A stretch of 11,069 bases of DNA, taken from Desulfobulbaceae bacterium (GTDB lineage: Bacteria > Desulfobacterota > Desulfobulbia > Desulfobulbales > Desulfobulbaceae). The translations under genes were made by a program, and so were the position numbers. Within the stretch, counting starts at the first letter, position 1. Each line of letters opens with the position of its first letter. The stretch spans positions 1 through 11,069 of the forward strand of contig DAOVTM010000090.1 of the NCBI GenBank assembly GCA_030633145.1, read 5' to 3'. Under the pieces are notes generated by a model that saw only the letters and a program-made list of their open reading frames with translations, ran no database searches and was not told where the DNA came from. Positions 1 through 6,684 of the stretch are shown here, in pieces.

Positions 1-354
1 AATCACCCCGTCGTGTACCCAGACATCAGCACCGATTTTCTTATCCTGCCAGATAATCCCATGTTCCTCTTCCACAGCCAGTAATGGTTTGCGTCCCAGA
101 TGAATATGGTCATGGGTATATATCCGGCAGCGGGCGGAAATATTGCACCAGGGGCCGAGTTCAATGGAGCCGGTACAGTCCAGCAGGGCAAAGCGGCTGA
201 CCAGGATATTGGTTTCCCGTTCCGGGTCGGAAAAGACATCGGGATGGAGAATACACCTACCCTTATGAACATGGCCGTGCGGGTGGCGCACCGCCTGATC
301 CAAGACGTAATCGAGCTTTTCCCTGGATAATGTGGTTGGATGGCGAAGTCTCAC
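1..354 (-). CDS. Hexapeptide-repeat (left-handed beta-helix) acyltransferase, 5' part, runs off the left edge
   Basis: The frame opens at GTG 354-352 and stays open for all 118 codons to the window edge, so the C-terminus is missing. The GTG overlaps the stop of the radical SAM gene as GTGA, and GGAAG lies about 7 nt upstream, so translational coupling is likely. Residues about 55-118 show the irregular hexapeptide pattern of left-handed beta-helix transferases, with segments such as SIELGPWCNIS, THDHIHLGRKPL and KIGADVWVHDGVI. The THDH segment fits the usual active-site histidine region of the maltose/galactoside O-acetyltransferase (WbbJ-like) group. By family, such enzymes move an acetyl or other acyl group from acyl-CoA to a hydroxyl or amine of a sugar-like acceptor; the acceptor here is unknown. 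As last visible gene of the cassette it may decorate a glycan or the cassette's product. Family is fairly sure, substrate is not. Confidence 0.8.
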   Translation of the reverse strand, partial: MRLRHPTTLSREKLDYVLDQAVRHPHGHVHKGRCILHPDVFSDPERETNILVSRFALLDCTGSIELGPWCNISARCRIYTHDHIHLGRKPLLAVEEEHGIIWQDKKIGADVWVHDGVI

Positions 355-1424
355 AGGTTTTCTTCCAGGACATCCTCGGAACGAATTATTTTCAAATTGA
401 CAGACTGCGCATCCTCTTCAAGGGGGTTGCCGGTAATAAGCCGTGCCACAGCAGGACAATAACCGGCACCATCAAGTTCCGGCCATTTTTCTAACATTTT
501 TTCCTTTGCCTGGCTGGTAATCTCCCGTACCTCCCGCAGCAGATGCGCATGTAGCCAGATCTCCTTGATTGACTGTTGGTGCAGGTTACCGGCTGGCTCG
601 CGCCACTGCACACAGGGAAGAACATTCCCATAAGGGTCAACAGTTACGGTGGACGACCCACTGCCGCAAACCTTTCCAGTATCCTTTTCCGTCACCTCTG
701 ATTCACAGTCAATAAACTTTTTCTCATCAACTGTTTCATCCTTCTCAGCCCATTTTACTGCCTGATCCTTGAGCAGTTGCATGGTTCTGATCACGGCTTC
801 CTTTTCTGGAATAATGGACAGGGGTTCCATATCACCGCTGTCCCTCGGAGTGATGGACATGCTAATATTGAGGGGAATGTCAAATCCATGAGCCAGGGAA
901 AACATCGCTCCAATCTCATCCTCATTCCAGCGGGTCAGAGCCGAGTTGAGACGAAAACGGAGCCCCTGTTCCTGCATGAAATGGAGGTTTTTCAGCAGCC
1001 GCTCAAAACTGCCGCTGACTCCGGTCTGGCGGTCATGGACAGCTCCAGTGGCACCATGCAGGCTGATATCCACCATAAAGGGATCAACTTCTGCACGAAT
1101 CCTGGAGACCGTCTCTTTATCAAGGGCATGACCATTGGATTTCACCCTGATGACAAATCCCAGCTGCCTGGCCCTGGCACCCAGGGTAAAAAAATCCGGA
1201 TGCATGAGCGGCTCTCCACCACTGAGAACCAGATGCAGTACGCCCATGCTACGCAGATCGTCAAAAAAATCAAAATACTGCTGTTGAGAAAGGGGTATGC
1301 CCTGTTGCTCGCGATCATTGTAACAGTAATAACAGTTAAGGTTGCACTGATAGGTCAGCTCGATAAGGACGGAGAACAACACATTCTCCTGCCAGGTACG
1401 TCTGATAAGATCTGCGTAGCTCAT
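351..1424 (-). CDS. Radical SAM protein with reduced SPASM (Twitch-like) C-terminus
   Basis: This 357-residue protein has the CxxxCxxC radical SAM motif at C27, C31 and C34 (CNLNCYYC), which binds the [4Fe-4S] cluster that cleaves S-adenosylmethionine, and the SAM-binding GGEP at 69-72. The C-terminal region has C253-x12-G-x4-C271 and a late C323, the outer part of the SPASM pattern. The central CxxCx5CxxxC block of a full SPASM domain is absent, so it may hold one auxiliary Fe-S cluster rather than two. C240 is another possible ligand. The protein belongs broadly with PqqE/AlbA-type peptide-modifying enzymes and is likely cytosolic. It starts 3 nt after the PqqD-like gene with no clear Shine-Dalgarno, which suggests coupled translation. 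SPASM and Twitch enzymes often form thioether or C-C crosslinks in peptides, using a PqqD-like domain to hold the substrate. The actual reaction here is unknown. Confidence 0.9.
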   Translation of the reverse strand: MSYADLIRRTWQENVLFSVLIELTYQCNLNCYYCYNDREQQGIPLSQQQYFDFFDDLRSMGVLHLVLSGGEPLMHPDFFTLGARARQLGFVIRVKSNGHALDKETVSRIRAEVDPFMVDISLHGATGAVHDRQTGVSGSFERLLKNLHFMQEQGLRFRLNSALTRWNEDEIGAMFSLAHGFDIPLNISMSITPRDSGDMEPLSIIPEKEAVIRTMQLLKDQAVKWAEKDETVDEKKFIDCESEVTEKDTGKVCGSGSSTVTVDPYGNVLPCVQWREPAGNLHQQSIKEIWLHAHLLREVREITSQAKEKMLEKWPELDGAGYCPAVARLITGNPLEEDAQSVNLKIIRSEDVLEENL

Positions 1425-1427
1425 TGT

Positions 1428-1721
1428 CTATTTGTGACCAGTCACAGAAGTAATAATTTCAGCGGTCTGCAGTTCTTCAAGGTGGGATTGGATGTCTTTT
1501 TCCAGGGTCGGACGGTCAACATCATAGGCTTCATTAAGGGCATTGACCAGAACCTCTGCAGTTACAGTCTCCTGTTCCTCAAAGATATCCAGGATCGAGG
1601 CAGACACCTCATTGATCACAATCACCTGGTTATTGTCCTGCTTGACCACTACGGCCTCGTCAAGAACCCTGCGAAACCGGATATCCGGTGCCATGCGGTA
1701 CTCTGTTTCTGTATTGGTCAT
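1428..1721 (-). CDS. PqqD-like peptide-binding (RRE) protein
   Basis: This 97-residue protein has the typical PqqD length and pattern. An N-terminal beta-rich part (RFRRVLDEAVVVKQ, VIVINEVSASILDIF) is followed by helices containing a Val-Asp-Arg segment (AYDVDRPTLEKDI) and a final helix with the LEELQ pattern. PqqD family members are small winged-helix proteins that bind leader peptides and present them to a radical SAM partner (RiPP recognition element). The immediate downstream radical SAM gene matches that pairing. A good Shine-Dalgarno, AAGGA, lies 5 nt before the ATG, and a near copy (AAGGAACA) occurs just upstream of it. It lies 23 bp after the HprK-like gene. PqqD-like proteins also occur in cassettes with HprK-like proteins but no known peptide, so the ligand remains unknown. 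Confidence 0.85.
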   Translation of the reverse strand: MTNTETEYRMAPDIRFRRVLDEAVVVKQDNNQVIVINEVSASILDIFEEQETVTAEVLVNALNEAYDVDRPTLEKDIQSHLEELQTAEIITSVTGHK

Positions 1722-1744
1722 GCTGTTCCTTGTTGCGTTGTTCC

Positions 1745-2674
1745 TTATTGTTTGAGATACTGTTGAATTTCAGGCCAGAAATCCTCATTTTTGGTAAAAC
1801 CAAGCCGCCCGGTCGGCACAGTCATGGCCAGTTGGTGCAGATTGGCGAGCAGATCAGCCATACGCATGGAATCGGTATTGAGGTAGGGTGTACTTGCCAC
1901 CAACAGGGCAACTGCCTGCGGAGCTGCCATAGGTTCCAGGATAGTCTCTGCGGTCTTGCTGATCGCAAAAATCCCCTTGAGCGGGTACTGACTGCTCCGA
2001 GTCCAGGTGCGCCCCAGGTCACCGGCAAAGGGAACTTTTTCCAGGATAGGAACACCATTTTCCCAGGTAAGGGCGTTCATGTCATCGCTGAGTACAGTAC
2101 GTCCGGTCTGCAGGGAAAGTTTAGAGAGAGTGGATTTTCCATCATTTGATCGGCCTGGAAAGAGTACTGCCTCCCCATCATCAACCACTGCACCGCTATG
2201 GATCAGCATCCCATTGTCTTCGTGGAGACGGTAGGTCACCACCATACGAAAGATATTTTCAAAAATAATACCGGAGAAAAGGGAATCATCATTTTTACAG
2301 GTCCATAAAGTTGCGGAGAGGGCCGGTTGAAAGTCCAGGCGAGCCATAACGTAAAGCCCGGAAATGTTCAAATGGTTTTTTTGATGATCAAGATCAAAGG
2401 TAATTTCGCGTGGGGTTTTACTGATATCTTTAAAACTTTTGTCAGAATCCTGACAGATCTGGATGTGTACCCTCCCCATCTGTTCAGTTGTTGCCGTTGT
2501 ACAGGACTCTTCAAAATGATCCCTCAACAATTCCGCTTGGCTAAGACTCAAACCGGTTATCAGGTAAGGTCCGCCGACAAAATCAACAATCAATCGTTCA
2601 TTCCCCCATGGCGTACCATTGGTTGAGCTGGGGAATTGAGTTGGATCAGTCAGAAACCGGTCGCCAAAAGACAT
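1745..2674 (-). CDS. HprK-like P-loop protein (HPr kinase-related)
   Basis: This 309-residue protein has an uncharacterised N-terminal half. The C-terminal half resembles the HPr kinase/phosphorylase catalytic core: H159 in an IHSGAVV strand, a Walker A loop at 174-182 (GRSNDGKST), and an LSDD segment with D197-D198 that matches the acidic residues after the P-loop in HprK-related proteins. It lacks the normal HprK N-terminal domain and is not expected to act on HPr. Related HprK-like proteins occur with PqqD-like proteins in exopolysaccharide, lasso-peptide and SynChlorMet or HPr-rel-A type cassettes; in some lasso-peptide clusters they phosphorylate the precursor. Whether this one is a kinase, and of what, is unknown. 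Its ATG is preceded by AAGGTAGG at 2682-2689 with a 7-nt spacer. The gene start overlaps the end of the S24/S26-like gene by 29 bp, so the two are probably co-translated. Confidence 0.8.
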   Translation of the reverse strand: MSFGDRFLTDPTQFPSSTNGTPWGNERLIVDFVGGPYLITGLSLSQAELLRDHFEESCTTATTEQMGRVHIQICQDSDKSFKDISKTPREITFDLDHQKNHLNISGLYVMARLDFQPALSATLWTCKNDDSLFSGIIFENIFRMVVTYRLHEDNGMLIHSGAVVDDGEAVLFPGRSNDGKSTLSKLSLQTGRTVLSDDMNALTWENGVPILEKVPFAGDLGRTWTRSSQYPLKGIFAISKTAETILEPMAAPQAVALLVASTPYLNTDSMRMADLLANLHQLAMTVPTGRLGFTKNEDFWPEIQQYLKQ

Positions 2675-3107
2675 TTTTCAACCTACCTTGAAGTAAACGA
2701 AGAACAGCAAAACGAATAAAAAAACATAGCGAACGTAACCGGTGCGCCAGTGGGACATTTTGCACTACCGATGCAACATCGCCACCAGATATCTTACCAA
2801 TTATACCCTGTTTTCCTACCGGGGAATCAGGGCTGAGAGCCGCATCAGCCTTGGTCAGATATCGTAAACCGTTGCGACTGGGATAAAAGCCTGTCAGACG
2901 GTGAACCAGCACCTGGCCCTCATGGCGGCGAAAGACCAGCACGTCACCTGGCCAGTAAAAACGCTTACTGCTGATCTCTACTGAGGCACCGTCTTTAATT
3001 AAAGGGTGCATACAGTTTCCTGAGATCTGCAAGCGCAGGGGCTGTGCAGCGGCAATATCCCTGAGAGCCTTGTCCATGGAAGTCTTATTCTGTGCGAGTG
3101 TTCCCAT
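2646..3107 (-). CDS. S24/S26 (signal peptidase/LexA-like) family protein with Cys at the nucleophile position
   Basis: From ATG 3107 the protein has 153 residues. LQISGNCMHPLIKDGASVEI (residues 26-45) matches the family motif G-x-S-M-x-P-x-x-x-x-G, but the catalytic Ser is C32. A PGDVLVF strand (53-59) and VHRL with H69 follow, then LTKADA near residue 84, corresponding to the TKGDAN box of signal peptidases. There is no strong N-terminal membrane segment, which is unlike a true leader peptidase. The C-terminal stretch (LCFFIRFAVLRLL) is moderately hydrophobic. The frame is open back to 3275, but that part overlaps the preceding gene and looks non-coding, so the start is probably 3107 or 3077; neither has a strong ribosome site. 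As first gene of the cassette it may process or bind a peptide, or may only have kept the fold. Family good, activity uncertain. Confidence 0.75.
   Translation of the reverse strand: MGTLAQNKTSMDKALRDIAAAQPLRLQISGNCMHPLIKDGASVEISSKRFYWPGDVLVFRRHEGQVLVHRLTGFYPSRNGLRYLTKADAALSPDSPVGKQGIIGKISGGDVASVVQNVPLAHRLRSLCFFIRFAVLRLLQGRLKNVFWRPVSD
2682..2689 (-). promoter_or_regulatory. Ribosome binding site of the HprK-like gene
   Basis: On the minus strand AAGGTAGG lies 7 nt before ATG 2674, inside the last codons of the upstream S24/S26-like gene. It supports ATG 2674 as the start despite the 29-bp overlap. Confidence 0.65.
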
Positions 3108-3225
3108 AATGTTTGAACTCAGGGGTCGGCAGGATTTACAGCACTGCGGTTTGTTAGCCCAATGTTTCGTCAAATAGTGATGTGTTTTTCCTTGGTTACC
3201 CAGTTTAATAGCAGGATTTTTTAGG

Positions 3226-3552
3226 CTAAAGAGCAGACCTGTCATAAGGTTTTGTTTTATCTTTACCTGCAACATTTATGTATGTAATTGTATATGATGA
3301 CTTGTGAATGGTGCAACGTGCATCTACCCGTGTATTGCCATTTCCTGTTAATAATTGTTGGCTTCCTCTGTAATGAACAAAATAAAAATCATCGTTTTCT
3401 TTCACAATTGGTGCTGGGAACTGTATCGTCACGGAACTATGAAAATTATCTTTTATTTCTGAATTGCAAAAGGTTATTGCAGTTTCTTTATCTGCCAAAG
3501 CATAGGAAGCTGTAAATATCAGCAAAAATATTGATATAATTATCGATTTCAT
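3226..3552 (-). CDS. Small secreted protein of unknown function
   Basis: With the ATG at 3552 this is a 108-residue protein with a clear Sec signal peptide: a Lys near the N-terminus, a hydrophobic run IIISIFLLIF, and an ALA site before DKETA. The mature part is about 88 residues with one Cys near its start (TFCNSEIKD) and one later (DARCTIHKS), which could form a disulfide. The pattern C-x-x-x-(I/V)-K-D ... F-P ... V-D-A-x-C faintly recalls small proteins with a C..VKD..KSPSTA.FP / VDAQN.FGA motif, but this is a visual impression only. The start at 3552 has AGGGA 6 nt upstream and puts the signal peptide at the N-terminus. The frame is open further, to ATG 3615, adding 21 residues that look like half of a zinc ribbon. 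The stop is 118 bp before the S24/S26-like start, and a shared transcript is possible. Function unknown. Confidence 0.6.
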   Translation of the reverse strand: MKSIIISIFLLIFTASYALADKETAITFCNSEIKDNFHSSVTIQFPAPIVKENDDFYFVHYRGSQQLLTGNGNTRVDARCTIHKSSYTITYINVAGKDKTKPYDRSAL

Positions 3553-3558
3553 ATTTAA

Positions 3559-3570
3559 TCCCTGTTCCTT
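3559..3570 (-). promoter_or_regulatory. Ribosome binding site that favours start 3552
   Basis: On the minus strand AAGGAACAGGGA ends 6 nt before ATG 3552. It is a better placed and stronger site than anything before the alternative ATG at 3615, and the signal peptide directly follows it. Confidence 0.55.
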
Positions 3571-3615
3571 TTTTCTTATGTTTTTACCACATTTTCTGCA
3601 TTTTATGAGAGCCAT

Positions 3616-3833
3616 TAGCGATTATCGCCTTTTGGTCTGTTGGTTGTTCTGGGGCTAACTCCTCAATAAAATGATTATAAACGCATATTTTTTAATTATA
3701 CCATTTTATCTTAAAGAAGAAAAGAATTATGTACATATTTTACCCAATCCGCACAATCCTTTTACTCTTTTCCGCTTATTTCTTTGCTTACATTTTCCAA
3801 TCCGTTATGATGAATAAAACGTGAGAGGAAAAT
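3616..3833. other. AT-rich divergent intergenic spacer
   Basis: This 218-bp spacer lies between the leftward secreted-protein gene and the rightward SDR gene. It is much richer in A and T than the flanking genes and has no credible reading frame. It must hold promoters for both directions. Minus-strand TATAAT hexamers occur at 3674-3679 and 3695-3700, but neither has a convincing -35 box. A short palindrome GCGATTATCGC sits at 3618-3628 directly before the alternative leftward ATG 3615. Confidence 0.6.
3784..3811 (+). promoter_or_regulatory. Candidate sigma-70 promoter for the SDR gene
   Basis: TTGCTT (3784-3789) and TATGAT (3806-3811) are separated by 16 bp, close to the sigma-70 consensus. 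The expected transcript start would be only about 15 nt before ATG 3834, leaving a short leader that contains GAGAGGA 5 nt before the start codon. Visual match only. Confidence 0.45.
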
Positions 3834-4976
3834 ATGCACATTTCAGAAAAAAAGATTCGTATCATCATTATTGGCGGCTCAGGCATGATCGGGGGCGCGA
3901 TTGTCCATTACTTTAACAAGTGCTGTCTGGCCAATATAGAAGTGCTGTCGCCCAACAGCAAAATGCTCAGCCTGAAAAGTGTTGACGATATGCGCCAGTA
4001 TTTTCAACGCTGGAGACCCGATTACATCATTAACTCGGCCATTGCGGCCATTGATTCTGACCCGGAACTGGCCTACACTGTCAACTATCTCGGCTGTATC
4101 AATCTGGCCAGGGTGGCTCTTTCGCTCCAGATTCCCTATATCCATATCAGCTCTGCGGCAGTCCTGCCCGATGGAAACGATCTTGATGAGAACAGCCGTT
4201 TAGAGTTGGATGCCAAGCTCACTAACTATGCGAAATCCAAGTTGATGAGCGAGATGACCCTGGAACACCTCCATGAACAGGAGGGGCTGGATTATACGGC
4301 TATCCGACTGGCCATTGTGTATGGTAAACACGATTATAAGATCCAGGGAATCCATCGACTCCTCTATTCCATTGCTGACCAGGCAATGGGGTTCCTCTTT
4401 ACCGGAAAAGATGTCAGACACTCCTATACCAACGCAAAAAAACTGCCCTGCTTTATCCATCATACCCTCCAGAACCGGGAAGAATTTAATGGAGAGGTGT
4501 ATCATTTTGTTGACCCTGAGCCAGTAAGAATGGCTGAACTTATCCTCACGATCAAGGATTATCTTGGAGTCGCCAAGCCGATAAAGCTCTTTGTGCCACT
4601 GGCTGCGGCTCGTATGGGCCTGGGTGGAATCAACCTGTTGTTGAAAATACTTGTGCGGTTGGGAATTGAGGCCAAGATGCCGGCAGAGCTGCTTTTTCTG
4701 GACCAGTTTTATCAGACCCAGACCCTGAGCAGTGCCAAACTCCAGGCATCCTCGTATCATGACCCGAAACCGGAAGAAACCATCATCAGTAAATTACCTG
4801 AAATGATAGAGTATTACATCGCACGCTGGGAACATCTCAACCTTATCTCGGATTTTAACAGGGATGATCTGAACAAAAAAGGACAGGTGTTTGATTTTCA
4901 CAAGAAACCGGCAGAGCTGCTACAGGATATTCACAGTAAGCGGATTTATCCCTTTGATGATTTTGAAAATCTTTGA
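3834..4976 (+). CDS. NAD(P)-dependent extended-SDR reductase/epimerase (RmlD/NAD-epimerase-like)
   Basis: This 380-residue protein starts with a Rossmann strand and glycine loop GGSGMIG (14-20, GxxGxxG). The YxxxK active site is Y132-A-K-S-K136, with upstream Ser candidates S106/S107 in the HISSAAV strand, so the catalytic triad of extended short-chain dehydrogenases is complete. The region after it (RLAIVYGKHDYKIQG, then HFVDPEPVRM) follows the sugar-nucleotide epimerase/dehydratase layout. The closest general likeness is to RmlD-type dTDP-sugar reductases and NAD-dependent epimerases. The substrate cannot be read from the sequence. The protein is about 60-80 residues longer than RmlD; the additional C-terminal region (about 300-380) is not recognised. 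It has a strong ribosome site and its own promoter candidate and is the first rightward gene. It could serve cell-surface glycan synthesis, in keeping with the acyltransferase on the other strand, but it is not in that operon. Confidence 0.85.
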   Translation: MHISEKKIRIIIIGGSGMIGGAIVHYFNKCCLANIEVLSPNSKMLSLKSVDDMRQYFQRWRPDYIINSAIAAIDSDPELAYTVNYLGCINLARVALSLQIPYIHISSAAVLPDGNDLDENSRLELDAKLTNYAKSKLMSEMTLEHLHEQEGLDYTAIRLAIVYGKHDYKIQGIHRLLYSIADQAMGFLFTGKDVRHSYTNAKKLPCFIHHTLQNREEFNGEVYHFVDPEPVRMAELILTIKDYLGVAKPIKLFVPLAAARMGLGGINLLLKILVRLGIEAKMPAELLFLDQFYQTQTLSSAKLQASSYHDPKPEETIISKLPEMIEYYIARWEHLNLISDFNRDDLNKKGQVFDFHKKPAELLQDIHSKRIYPFDDFENL

Positions 4977-5040
4977 ATACCTTTGCGGATCTTTAGATTT
5001 TTTAAGATTTTTTCGCTGCAACTCAAGGTGACGTTACAAA

Positions 5041-6636
5041 ATGAAAGAAAAAAAACAGATAATGATCGTAGAAGACGAAGTCCTCATCGCAGAAGATATT
5101 AAAGACAGCCTTGAGCAGGCAGGCTTTGAGGTCACCGCAATGGTGACCAGCGGTGAAGCCGCCTTGGAAGAGGCAGAGAAGCAATGCCCGGATGTGGTAA
5201 TAATGGACATCAATCTCCAAGGTGAAATGGATGGTATCATCGCAGCCGATCATCTCTATAAAACACATAAACTGCCCTGTATTTTTCTCACCGCCTATGC
5301 AGGGGACGAACTGCTGGAACGGGCAAAAAAGGTTGGCTCCTTTGGCTACCTGCGCAAGCCCTTTGATGATTTTGAGATCAAGGCTATGGTGGAGATGGCA
5401 TTATACCGGGTAAAAATGGAAGCAGAACATGAGCTGCTCGAAGCCCAGTTGCGACAGGCCATGAAAATGGAGGCCATCGGCACTATGGCAGGCGGCATTG
5501 CTCACGATTTCAACAATATCCTCTCCGCAATCATTGGTTATGCCGAGCTTGCCCAGCTGGAAGTTCCAAAGGAGAGTAAAACGGGAGCATTTCTCACCAA
5601 TATCATCTTTGCCGGTAACCGAGCCTCAAATCTGGTGCAACAGTTGCTGGCAGTTACCCGTCAATCAGCCGCTGAACGAAAGCCTTTTCATCCCCATACG
5701 ATTCTCAAGGAGGCAGTCAAAATACTCAGGACCACCCTGCCCAGCAGTATTTTACTTGAAACCGACATTCTTGACTGCGGCTGGATAGTTGCCGATCCTA
5801 CCAATATTCATCAAGTTCTTATCAATCTTTGTACCAACAGTGTTCATGCCATGGAGGGGGACAAGGGCGTGTTACGGATCTGCCTTAAAAAGGAAACATT
5901 GCAACCTGAAAATATTCCATCTGATATTAATAGTACTTCGAATACGTTTATCCGCCTTTCAGTGAGTGACACCGGCTTTGGCATGAATAAGGCAACCCTT
6001 GACCGTATCTTTGAGCCATATTTCACCACAAAATCAAATGGACAGGGAACCGGTCTGGGGCTGTCGCTTGTACACGGTATTGTCAAGAGCTGTAACGGGT
6101 TTATTCAGATTCACAGTGAGCCGGATCATGGAACCACATTCAATGTTTATCTGCCTGCGGGTGAAGAGCCTGAGAATATTCGCCTCCATGTTGATCCCGC
6201 CAGTGACGCATTACCTGCTTCTCCTACACAGAATACAGACAAAGCAGCGCAACAGCATTCCCCTGCAAGGATCATGATGGTGGACGATGAACCCTGTTTG
6301 ACGGTCATCCAGCGCCAGAAACTTGAGGATGCAGGGTATTCTGTTACCGCCTTTATCAACAGCCAGGCAGCTCTGGAGGAATTTTACCGTCATCCTGACC
6401 GCTATGATATGCTCATAAGCGATCAGACCATGCCAGTGCTGACCGGCAGGGAGCTGACCCAAAAGGTACTGACCATCAAGCCGGATCTGCCGGTTATCAT
6501 CTGTTCCGGCCACAGCGAGACCTTTACCATGGAAGATGTCATGGAAATGGGAATCAGGAAATATCTCCACAAGCCTTTGCGCGGAGATGAGCTGATTACA
6601 GTAGTTCGTAACCTGCTGGGGAGTGCAATAGCGTAA
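5041..6636 (+). CDS. Soluble hybrid histidine kinase, REC-HisKA-HATPase-REC
   Basis: This 531-residue cytosolic protein has no membrane segment. Residues about 5-122 are a complete REC domain: acidic E11/D12, phosphoacceptor D56 (VVIMDINL), T84 and K106. A short helical linker (about 123-145) leads to HisKA with phospho-acceptor H155 (GGIAHDFNN). The HATPase follows, with N box NLCTNSVHAM, G1 DTGFGM, and EPYFTTK with GTGLGLSLVHG. A second REC (about 412-528) has D415/D416, phosphoacceptor D461 (MLISDQTMP) and K in LHKPL. The input appears to be phosphorylation of the N-terminal REC rather than a ligand, and the likely output is phosphotransfer through the C-terminal REC. The N-terminal REC is of the kind (DINLQGEMDG, LTAYAGDELLERAKK) commonly paired with HisKA_2 kinases, and such a kinase is the next gene. 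AAGGTGA lies about 9 nt before the ATG. There is no output domain, and all key catalytic residues are present. Confidence 0.93.
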   Translation: MKEKKQIMIVEDEVLIAEDIKDSLEQAGFEVTAMVTSGEAALEEAEKQCPDVVIMDINLQGEMDGIIAADHLYKTHKLPCIFLTAYAGDELLERAKKVGSFGYLRKPFDDFEIKAMVEMALYRVKMEAEHELLEAQLRQAMKMEAIGTMAGGIAHDFNNILSAIIGYAELAQLEVPKESKTGAFLTNIIFAGNRASNLVQQLLAVTRQSAAERKPFHPHTILKEAVKILRTTLPSSILLETDILDCGWIVADPTNIHQVLINLCTNSVHAMEGDKGVLRICLKKETLQPENIPSDINSTSNTFIRLSVSDTGFGMNKATLDRIFEPYFTTKSNGQGTGLGLSLVHGIVKSCNGFIQIHSEPDHGTTFNVYLPAGEEPENIRLHVDPASDALPASPTQNTDKAAQQHSPARIMMVDDEPCLTVIQRQKLEDAGYSVTAFINSQAALEEFYRHPDRYDMLISDQTMPVLTGRELTQKVLTIKPDLPVIICSGHSETFTMEDVMEMGIRKYLHKPLRGDELITVVRNLLGSAIA

Positions 6637-6673
6637 AAAAAAACAGCGTAAAAAAAAACAGCGTAAAAAAACA
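6631..6673. repeat. 15-bp tandem repeat (2.9 copies) between two kinase genes
   Basis: Two exact copies of GCGTAAAAAAAAACA lie at 6631-6645 and 6646-6660, followed by a 13-bp copy at 6661-6673 that has two fewer A. The first copy contains the stop codon of the upstream kinase (GCG TAA), so the array starts inside that gene and fills nearly all of the spacer to the next ATG at 6685. GGAG at 6676-6679 directly after the array is the ribosome site for the downstream kinase. A-tracts and exact repetition make it a likely slippage or copy-number-variable site. Confidence 0.9.
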
Positions 6674-6684
6674 GCGGAGCAAGA

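Noticed and set aside
1..330. Open frames at 3-272 (minus) and 100-330 (plus)
   Set aside because: The true gene here is the GTG-started acyltransferase frame on the minus strand, which shows hexapeptide repeats; the other two are shadows.
777..1766. Long plus-strand open frame of 329 codons opposite the radical SAM and PqqD-like genes
   Set aside because: It is antisense to two genes with clear motifs, and its translation shows no domain pattern; it is a shadow frame.
3108..3275. N-terminal extension of the S24/S26-like protein, with a Cys-rich PQCCKSC piece that might be a small peptide
   Set aside because: It overlaps the end of the secreted-protein gene, has no ribosome site at 3275 or 3245, and shows no family likeness before the residues near 3077.
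3618..3628. Palindrome GCGATTATCGC as an operator
   Set aside because: At 11 bp with a one-base centre it can occur by chance, and no second copy was seen near the promoters.
4966..5011. Inverted repeat AAAATCTT / AAGATTTT followed by T residues, as a possible terminator after the SDR gene
   Set aside because: The arms are 8 bp, AT-rich and separated by about 30 bases, so the hairpin would be weak; the first arm lies in the coding end.
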